From: Mesostigma viride
Taxonomy: Eukaryota; Streptophyta; Mesostigmatophyceae; Mesostigmatales; Mesostigmataceae
NCBI GenBank assembly: GCA_009746045.1
Contig: RPFO01001180.1
Coordinates: 1-62,000 of the forward strand
Direction of reading: 5' to 3'
DNA: 62,000 nt
Shown: piece by piece, positions 17,992 to 62,000 of the stretch
How the letters are laid out: each line of letters begins with the position of its first letter
Position numbering within the stretch: the first letter of the stretch is position 1
Notes under the pieces: model-generated
Databases searched by the model: none
What the model was told of the DNA's origin: nothing
The model's input: only the letters and a program-made list of their open reading frames with translations
Position numbers and translations under genes: made by a program

Positions 17992-62000
<44,009 letters not shown>

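Overview
The window looks like nuclear DNA of a GC-rich, intron-rich eukaryotic alga or related protist. A green (chlorophyte-like) source is my best guess, at about 50% confidence. The reasons are: GT-AG introns with gtgcg/gtggg/gtgag donors; a huge secreted modular metallopeptidase gene of a type I associate with algae; TGTAA motifs behind one gene; several non-LTR retrotransposon fragments; and extreme microsatellite and minisatellite content. There is no bacterial operon structure, no CRISPR array and no rRNA.

Region 1 (1-10434) is unlike the rest. Its genes are intronless and compact, have TATA boxes, and lie among AT-rich tandem arrays (105-bp, 50-bp and 20-bp units, then a 9-bp C-rich minisatellite). 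A SIAH/TRAF-like zinc-finger gene (400-1316) has a heat-shock-element/CCAAT promoter. A nearly perfect 5-kb palindrome (5394-10434, centre 7914/7915) carries the same gene pair in each arm: a two-helix membrane protein (gene A) and an eight-repeat CxHG Cys-rich protein (gene B), transcribed divergently from a promoter that is itself an inverted repeat. A promoter motif (AAACGGAGCG, 5 nt, ATTGG) links the 5' gene to the palindrome. I read region 1 as one foreign element, possibly an integrated DNA virus or linear plasmid-like replicon. That is inference, and a fold-back assembly artefact must be excluded.

Region 2 (10435-17990) is a retrotransposon graveyard. It holds an RTE-like LINE on the minus strand (endonuclease plus reverse transcriptase, frameshifted and interrupted by a 279-bp insertion with 12-bp target duplications), a 5'-truncated LINE piece with 14-bp target duplications, a tiny 3'-tail insertion, and a zf-RVT-type LINE remnant.

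Region 3 (17992 to the end) is one giant plus-strand gene. I resolve 32 exons whose splice phases all agree, coding about 1974 residues so far and continuing past the window. Order: signal peptide; small EB-like Cys motif; five two-exon PPC-like modules; Cys/acidic linker; metzincin-type peptidase (HEFAHCLGIDH); octapeptide SFDGF repeats; Cys-rich beta domain with DPDG; two HYR-like domains; unfinished C-terminus. The last two PPC modules lie in a recent 4-kb tandem duplication whose coding differences are nearly all amino-acid-changing. The introns carry the satellites, a small LTR-like element, and degenerate echoes of neighbouring exon boundaries.
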